This document shows, piece by piece, positions 4,515 to 7,858 of a DNA stretch of 7,858 nt. The DNA lies in contig CABULX010000100.1 in NCBI GenBank assembly GCA_902492545.1, positions 1 to 7,858 on the forward strand. The letters run 5' to 3'. The notes beneath the pieces are model-generated. The model saw only the letters and a list, made by a program, of their open reading frames with translations. It was not told the DNA's origin and did no database searches. This stretch comes from an uncultured Collinsella sp. (lineage in GTDB: Bacteria; Actinomycetota; Coriobacteriia; Coriobacteriales; Coriobacteriaceae). How positions within the stretch are numbered: the first letter of the stretch is position 1; every line of letters starts with the position of its first letter. A program made the translations under genes and the position numbers.

Positions 4515-6431
4515 ATGGTCGCATTCGATCGCAACCCGCAAGACTTCAAGTATCTGCGCCTGCTGTCGAGACAGTTCCCCGCCGAACAATCCGCGTTTAC
4601 CGAAATTATCAACCTCTCGGCCATCCTCAACCTACCCAAGGGCACCGAGCATTTTATGAGCGACGTGCATGGCGAGTACGAAGCCTTTATGCACATCCTC
4701 AACAACTGCTCGGGCGTCGTGCGCGAGCATGTCGACGAAATTTTTGGCGACACGCTCTCCTTTGACGAAAAGGGCGAGCTGTGCACGCTCATCTACTACC
4801 CGCGCGAGAAGATCGACCTGGTCCGCAGCCAGCGCGAGGACTCGCCAACTTGGTACAAGACGATGCTTGACCAGCTCATCATGGTCGCTCGCTCGCTTTC
4901 AAGCCGCTACACGCGCTCCAAGGTGCGTAAGGCCATCCCGCGCGACTACGCCTATATCATCGACGAGTTGTTGCACACGCACCCGGACGAGAACAACTAT
5001 CGCGTGCGCTATCACGAGCGCATCGTGGAGTCCATCCTGGAGACCGCCAGCGCCGACGACTTTATCGAGTCGCTCGCCTCGCTCATCAAGCGCCTGGCCG
5101 TCGACCACCTGCACCTGGTGGGCGACATCTTCGACCGCGGCGGCGGCGCGGCCAAGATTATGGACCGTCTGCTCACCTACCATTCACTCGACATCCAGTG
5201 GGGCAACCACGACCTACTGTGGATGGGCGCTGCGGCCGGTGAGCCCGCCTGCATCGCCACGGTGTTGCGCAACAACCTACGCTACGACAACTACGAGATC
5301 CTGGAGAACGACTACGGCATCTCGCTGCGTGAGCTTGTCGCCTTTGCCGATGCCACCTACACCGCCGGTGAGTCCATCACCCCGCTGATCAAGGCCATCA
5401 ACGTGCTGCTCTTTAAGCTCGAGGGCCAGATTATCCAGCGCCACCCCGAGTTCGATATGACCGACCGCCTGTTACTCGACAAGATCGACCACGACACCGG
5501 CACGGTCACGCTCGCCGACGGCAGCGTGTGGCCGCTCACGACCAACGACTTCCCCACCGTCGACCCGGCGGACCCCTACACGCTCACGTCTCAGGAGCAG
5601 CACATCATCGACAAGCTCGTGTCCGAGTTTGTCACCGCCGATCACCTGCATCGCCATATCGATTTCCTCTACACCCACGGCTCGATGTACAAGGTCGCCA
5701 ACGGCAACCTGCTCTTCCACGGCTGCGTTCCACTCAACGAAGACGGCACCTTCAGCAGCATGAACTGCCTGGGCACCTGGCACGCTGGCCGCGATTATCT
5801 CGATTTTTGCGACCACATCGCCCGCCGCGCGTGGCGCGTGGGCGACCGCGATGCCCTCGACTGGATGTGGTACCTGTGGATTGGCTTCAATTCACCCGCC
5901 AGCGGACGCCTGGTGCGTACCTTTGAGCGCGCCTATATCGCCGATAAGAGCACCTGGGTCGAGCCGATGGACCCGTACTTTACGCTTACCAAGTCGCCCT
6001 CGGTCTGCGATGATATCATGCGCGAGTTTGGCGTCGCGGCCATGGCATGCTCGCCGACCGGCCACATCATCAACGGCCACACGCCCGTTAAAACCACCAA
6101 GGGTGAGCAGCCCATCCGCGCCGAGGGCAAGCTACTGGTCATCGATGGCGGCTTCTGCCGCGCTTACCATCCCAAGACGGGCATCGCCGGCTATACGCTC
6201 ATCTCGAGCTCGCGCGGCTGCCGCCTCAAGTCGCACCGGGCCTTTACGACGGTTGCCGAGGCACTCACGCGCAACGTGGACATCGAGAGCGAGACCAACC
6301 GTTTTGACCAAGCAGACCGTCGCCGCATGGTGAGCGACACCGATACTGGCGCCAAGATTCGCAGCCAGATCCAGGACCTGCGCCAGCTGCTCGATGCATA
6401 TAGAAACGGTGCTATCGAGGAGCGCGCCTAG
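4515..6431 (+). CDS. fbp: Fructose-1,6-bisphosphatase, class III
   Basis: The 638-residue enzyme hydrolyses fructose 1,6-bisphosphate to fructose 6-phosphate, the committed step of gluconeogenesis, in the cytoplasm. It belongs to the class III (Bacillus subtilis Fbp) family, a calcineurin-like metallophosphatase unrelated to class I and II enzymes, and its length is close to the usual 640-670. The N-terminus KYLRLLSRQFP (12-22) and the following EIINLSAILNLPKGTEHF (30-47) are characteristic. Metal-binding motifs are in order: SDVHGEYEAF (49-58, Asp50 and His52), GDIFDRGG (203-210, Asp204 and Asp207), WGNHD (229-233, Asn231 and His232), LLFHGC (399-404, His402) and INGHTP (519-524, His522). 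These are followed by IDGGFCRAYHPKTG (543-556). All core residues are present, so it should be active. The start at 4515 follows a good ribosome binding site. It is divergent from the DegV gene and 78 bp ahead of a GtrA gene in the same direction. Confidence 0.97.
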   Translation: MVAFDRNPQDFKYLRLLSRQFPAEQSAFTEIINLSAILNLPKGTEHFMSDVHGEYEAFMHILNNCSGVVREHVDEIFGDTLSFDEKGELCTLIYYPREKIDLVRSQREDSPTWYKTMLDQLIMVARSLSSRYTRSKVRKAIPRDYAYIIDELLHTHPDENNYRVRYHERIVESILETASADDFIESLASLIKRLAVDHLHLVGDIFDRGGGAAKIMDRLLTYHSLDIQWGNHDLLWMGAAAGEPACIATVLRNNLRYDNYEILENDYGISLRELVAFADATYTAGESITPLIKAINVLLFKLEGQIIQRHPEFDMTDRLLLDKIDHDTGTVTLADGSVWPLTTNDFPTVDPADPYTLTSQEQHIIDKLVSEFVTADHLHRHIDFLYTHGSMYKVANGNLLFHGCVPLNEDGTFSSMNCLGTWHAGRDYLDFCDHIARRAWRVGDRDALDWMWYLWIGFNSPASGRLVRTFERAYIADKSTWVEPMDPYFTLTKSPSVCDDIMREFGVAAMACSPTGHIINGHTPVKTTKGEQPIRAEGKLLVIDGGFCRAYHPKTGIAGYTLISSSRGCRLKSHRAFTTVAEALTRNVDIESETNRFDQADRRRMVSDTDTGAKIRSQIQDLRQLLDAYRNGAIEERA

Positions 6432-6437
6432 CACCAC

Positions 6438-6480
6438 CCGCGGGGATTGGCTAAACTTGCTAAGTTTGTCATCCCCGCGG
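6438..6480 (+). other. Long hairpin in the fbp-gtrA spacer
   Basis: CCGCGGGGAT (6438-6447) and ATCCCCGCGG (6471-6480) are perfect 10-bp arms. Inside them AAACTT (6453-6458) and AAGTTT (6462-6467) form a second stem with a 3-nt loop. The hairpin starts 6 bp after the fbp stop codon. No T-run follows, so it is more likely an mRNA-stabilising or attenuating structure than a simple terminator. Any TTG start within it would be a false start for the downstream gene. Confidence 0.6.
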
Positions 6481-6492
6481 CGCTTCGGCGCC
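6479..6492 (+). other. UUCG tetraloop hairpin in the gtrA leader
   Basis: GGCGC (6479-6483), TTCG (6484-6487) and GCGCC (6488-6492) form a 5-bp stem closed by the extra-stable C(UUCG)G tetraloop. It shares two bases (6479-6480) with the 3' arm of the preceding hairpin. It ends 17 bp before the gtrA start, just upstream of the ribosome binding site. Confidence 0.5.
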
Positions 6493-6509
6493 AGCTTAAG
6501 GCAGGTACC

Positions 6510-6905
6510 ATGCAAAAGCTCCTTGCGCAGATTATGAAATTTGGCGTCGTCGGTGTCATTGCCACGGTTATCGACTTTGGCATTATGAATCTGCTCCACT
6601 ACGGTCTGGGCCTCAACATCCTAATCGCCAACACCAGCGGCTTTATCATCTCACTCATCTTTAACTACCTCGCAAGCATGAAATACGTGTTTGCGCACAA
6701 GGAAGGCATGAGCCGCCGCCGCGAGTTCATCATCTTTGTCGTGCTGTCCGTGATCGGTTTGGTGCTCAACGATGGCATCGTGCTGGCGCTCAACGCCGGC
6801 CTGGGACTCGAGGCCAATATCGCCAAGATCTGTGCCACCGCGCTTGTCATGGTCTACAACTTTGTGACCCGAAAAATCTTCCTGGAGGGCGACGAGACAA
6901 AATAG
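6510..6905 (+). CDS. GtrA-family membrane protein, copy 1
   Basis: The 131-residue protein belongs to the GtrA family (PF04138), small four-helix integral membrane proteins. Several help move undecaprenyl-phosphate-linked sugars across the membrane for surface-polysaccharide modification; the substrate here is unknown. The four expected hydrophobic segments are about 10-30, 36-57, 72-95 and 101-122. The family opening KFGVVGVIATVIDFGIMN (10-27) is clear. A conserved cytoplasmic loop with SMKYVF (56-61), EGMSR (65-69) and REF (71-73) lies between helices 2 and 3, and KIFLEGDE (122-129) at the C-terminus. I start it at the ATG at 6510, which has AAGGCAGG (6498-6505) upstream. The longer version from a TTG at 6447 would start inside a hairpin and add residues not typical of the family. 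It is close behind fbp and may share its transcript. No glycosyltransferase partner is in the window. Confidence 0.88.
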   Translation: MQKLLAQIMKFGVVGVIATVIDFGIMNLLHYGLGLNILIANTSGFIISLIFNYLASMKYVFAHKEGMSRRREFIIFVVLSVIGLVLNDGIVLALNAGLGLEANIAKICATALVMVYNFVTRKIFLEGDETK

Positions 6906-6929
6906 CTCGAAACCCCTGTAGCATTACGG

Positions 6930-6973
6930 CGCCCACGGACGACGCGCACTCAGCGCAGTATCGTCCGTGGGTG
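6930..6973 (+). terminator. Hairpin after gtrA copy 1, possible terminator
   Basis: CCCACGGACGA (6932-6942) and TCGTCCGTGGG (6961-6971) are perfect 11-bp arms. A GU and a CG pair extend the base, and an inner GCGC/GCGC stem (6944-6947, 6953-6956) extends the tip. It starts 24 bp after the gtrA stop codon. The tail GTCGCTCGTTTA has few T's, so termination would be partial or factor-assisted. Confidence 0.6.
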
Positions 6974-6988
6974 TCGCTCGTTTACGGG

Positions 6989-7027
6989 CAAATTTTCAAC
7001 GTTTGCGGATTAGCTCTTGAAAATTTG
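6989..7027. repeat. 11-bp perfect inverted repeat upstream of gtrA copy 2
   Basis: CAAATTTTCAA (6989-6999) and TTGAAAATTTG (7017-7027) are perfect reverse complements around a 17-nt spacer. The arms are AT-rich, in a local AT-rich island. The right arm overlaps a TTGAAA hexamer (7017-7022), and a TATAGT hexamer (7037-7042) lies 14 bp downstream. It could be an operator for gtrA copy 2. Confidence 0.5.
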
Positions 7028-7042
7028 GCGAGTTCATATAGT
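7017..7042 (+). promoter_or_regulatory. Weak candidate promoter of gtrA copy 2
   Basis: TTGAAA (-35, 4 to 5 matches to TTGACA) and TATAGT (-10, 5 of 6 to TATAAT) are both reasonable, but they are only 14 bp apart, shorter than the usual 16-18. Transcription would start near 7049 and leave about 76 nt of leader. AGTTC occurs twice, 10 bp apart, at 7031-7035 and 7041-7045. Confidence 0.28.
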
Positions 7043-7124
7043 TCTTGGCAAAGACCTTACGTTTCCCTTGTAAAAGCTCTAAAGTATCCTCTGCTCGATT
7101 CATCAACGCATTGGATGTGATTAC

Positions 7125-7532
7125 GTGCGCAAGGCGCTGGCACAACCTCATACCAAGCAGTTCCTCAAGTTTGCCGTCGTGGGTCTTATCTCCTTTGGCA
7201 TCGACTGGGGCATGCTCATTGCGCTCGTCGAGCTGTTCCACCTCGACTTTTTGATGAGCACCACGGTTTCGTTTATCACATCCGTCGTGGTCAACTACTG
7301 GCTCAGCATGAAGTACGTGTTCGACCACCGCGAAGGCATGAGCCGCAAGCGCGAGTTCACGATCTTCACCATCCTGTCGGTGATCGGCCTGGGCCTCAAC
7401 GACCTGTACATGTTTGTGGGCGTCACGTTTTTGAGCATCGGCTACCAGGCCATGAAGGCCATCGCCACATTCCTCGTCACCTGGTACAACTACTTCAGCC
7501 GCCGCTTCTTCCTCGAGGGCGCACGGTCGTAG
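7125..7532 (+). CDS. GtrA-family membrane protein, copy 2
   Basis: The 135-residue protein is a second GtrA-family member, with four hydrophobic segments at about 14-36, 42-60, 77-100 and 107-125. It shares the family opening KFAVVGLISFGIDWG (15-29) and the same cytoplasmic loop as copy 1: SMKYVF (61-66), EGMSR (70-74) and REF (76-78), then LSVIGL (84-89), LND (91-93) and FLEG (129-132). It carries NYFSRRFF at the end in place of NFVTRKIF, so the copies have diverged clearly. The likely role is export or flipping of lipid-linked sugars, but no glycan gene is nearby to define the substrate. The start is a GTG at 7125. The frame is closed by a TAA at 7080 and has no ATG before the first membrane segment. 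The ribosome binding site (GGATGTGA, 7113-7120) is weak. A strong terminator follows 26 bp after the stop. Confidence 0.87.
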   Translation: MRKALAQPHTKQFLKFAVVGLISFGIDWGMLIALVELFHLDFLMSTTVSFITSVVVNYWLSMKYVFDHREGMSRKREFTIFTILSVIGLGLNDLYMFVGVTFLSIGYQAMKAIATFLVTWYNYFSRRFFLEGARS

Positions 7533-7558
7533 TCGATTCACTATTTGCTTGAATGTAT

Positions 7559-7592
7559 AACCGGTTGGAATTCCCGTTCCAACCGGTTTTTT
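7559..7592 (+). terminator. Strong rho-independent terminator after gtrA copy 2
   Basis: AACCGGTTGGAA (7559-7570) and TTCCAACCGGTT (7577-7588) form a perfect 12-bp stem with the loop TTCCCG. The T-run overlaps the end of the stem and continues to 7592, then GTTTG. It closes the gtrA copy 2 transcript. Confidence 0.93.
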
Positions 7593-7630
7593 GTTTGCCG
7601 AGAGACCCGGCGATCCAGTCCCATTCGCAT

Positions 7631-7669
7631 GAAAAACGGGCGGCTCGGATGTTGGTCCGAACCGCCCGT
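7631..7669 (-). terminator. Rho-independent terminator of the minus-strand DUF4430 gene
   Basis: ACGGGCGG (7636-7643) pairs with CCGCCCGT (7662-7669), and after one mismatch TCGGA (7645-7649) pairs with TCCGA (7656-7660) around a 6-nt loop. Read on the minus strand, the hairpin is followed by TTTTTC (7635-7630), as expected of an intrinsic terminator. It lies 22 bp beyond the stop codon of the minus-strand gene and faces the gtrA copy 2 terminator. Confidence 0.85.
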
Positions 7670-7691
7670 CTGGCGCGCTATGTCGAGGCCT

Positions 7692-7858
7692 CTAGTCTGT
7701 AACGTAATACCAGACTACGTTGTCGCCGTTTGAGAGAACGTAGTTACTACAGGCCGTCATGGGCGTTGTGCCGTTGACGGAATACATCCAGCCGCTCGTG
7801 CCGCCGTACTGTTTCTCGGCCAAACCACCAATCGCAGAAACATACGTGCCGTACGATG
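7692..7858 (-). CDS. DUF4430-domain protein, C-terminal end (5' part outside window)
   Basis: On the minus strand the frame is open from the window edge to the TAG at 7694-7692, giving the last 54 residues. They contain GGLAEKQYGGTSGWMYSVNG (10-29), then SNYVLSNGDNVVWYYVTD (37-54). The pattern G-W-M-Y-x-V-N-G followed by a Y-x-L-x-x-G-D-x-V-x-W-Y-Y ending is the signature of DUF4430 (PF14478), a transcobalamin-like C-terminal fold found in secreted or surface proteins of gut Firmicutes and Coriobacteria. It may bind a cobalamin-like ligand or act as a surface module; the ligand is unknown. The signal peptide and the rest of the protein would lie beyond the right edge, so its overall architecture cannot be judged. 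The good terminator just downstream supports this being a real gene end. Confidence 0.82.
   Translation of the reverse strand, partial: SYGTYVSAIGGLAEKQYGGTSGWMYSVNGTTPMTACSNYVLSNGDNVVWYYVTD

Noticed and set aside
4669..5388. 239-residue open frame on the plus strand
   Set aside because: It is an out-of-frame shadow within fbp, rich in Ser, Thr, Arg and Ala from codon third-position bias, with no domain or ribosome binding site.
6447..6509. TTG start for gtrA copy 1 at 6447
   Set aside because: It lies within the hairpin after fbp and adds 21 residues not typical of the family. The ATG at 6510 has a better ribosome binding site.
6996..7541. 181-residue minus-strand frame covering gtrA copy 2
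   Set aside because: Almost all of it is antisense to a clear GtrA gene. Only its last 35 residues, outside that gene, are kept as a weak finding.
1..7858. CRISPR array, tRNA, rRNA, integrase, transposase or toxin-antitoxin module
   Set aside because: I found no regularly spaced direct repeats, no tRNA or rRNA-like sequence, and no protein with such motifs in any intact frame.

Overview
The window is high-GC bacterial chromosome with compact, mostly vertical housekeeping genes. The gene set (class III fructose-1,6-bisphosphatase, a DegV-family protein, a NusB-less RsmB/NOP-type methyltransferase, GtrA proteins and a DUF4430 protein) and the codon use fit a gut Actinomycetota of the class Coriobacteriia, most likely Collinsella or a close relative. 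This assignment is by family recognition only, because the window holds no rRNA or other taxonomic marker.

Layout, left to right. Positions 1-490 hold the C-terminal part of a probable methionyl-tRNA synthetase. A 37-bp perfect inverted repeat fills 511-622 and looks like a REP/MITE-type intergenic element. It ends just upstream of the ribosome binding site of an RsmB/NOP-family rRNA cytosine-C5 methyltransferase (642-1745). A convergent gene for a 56-residue single-pass membrane protein lies at 1770-1940 on the minus strand. Divergent from it is a conserved but uncharacterised barrel-type protein (2131-3222) with an acidic N-terminal and a helical C-terminal extension. A terminator-like hairpin at 3235-3262 separates it from a convergent DegV-family fatty-acid-binding protein (3304-4194, minus). 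The 320-bp divergent intergenic region 4195-4514 carries a candidate promoter for the DegV gene and a perfect 10-10-10 inverted repeat just before fbp.

The class III fructose-1,6-bisphosphatase fbp (4515-6431) is the largest gene. It is followed after a 78-bp structured spacer by a GtrA-family membrane protein (6510-6905). A second, related GtrA gene (7125-7532) lies 219 bp further on. The spacer between the two contains two long inverted repeats and an AT-richer stretch. A strong intrinsic terminator closes this group at 7559-7592. A second terminator (7631-7669) serves a minus-strand gene that enters from the right edge and encodes the end of a DUF4430 protein.

The genes do not form one pathway: gluconeogenesis (fbp), translation and rRNA modification (metG, the methyltransferase), phospholipid or fatty-acid handling (DegV) and probable cell-surface glycan assembly (the GtrA pair) sit side by side. 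I see no CRISPR array, integrase, transposase, toxin-antitoxin pair or convincing new defence system. The items most worth a second look are the REP-like element, the overlooked small membrane protein, the extended barrel protein, the palindrome in front of fbp, and the duplicated gtrA genes with their structured leaders.
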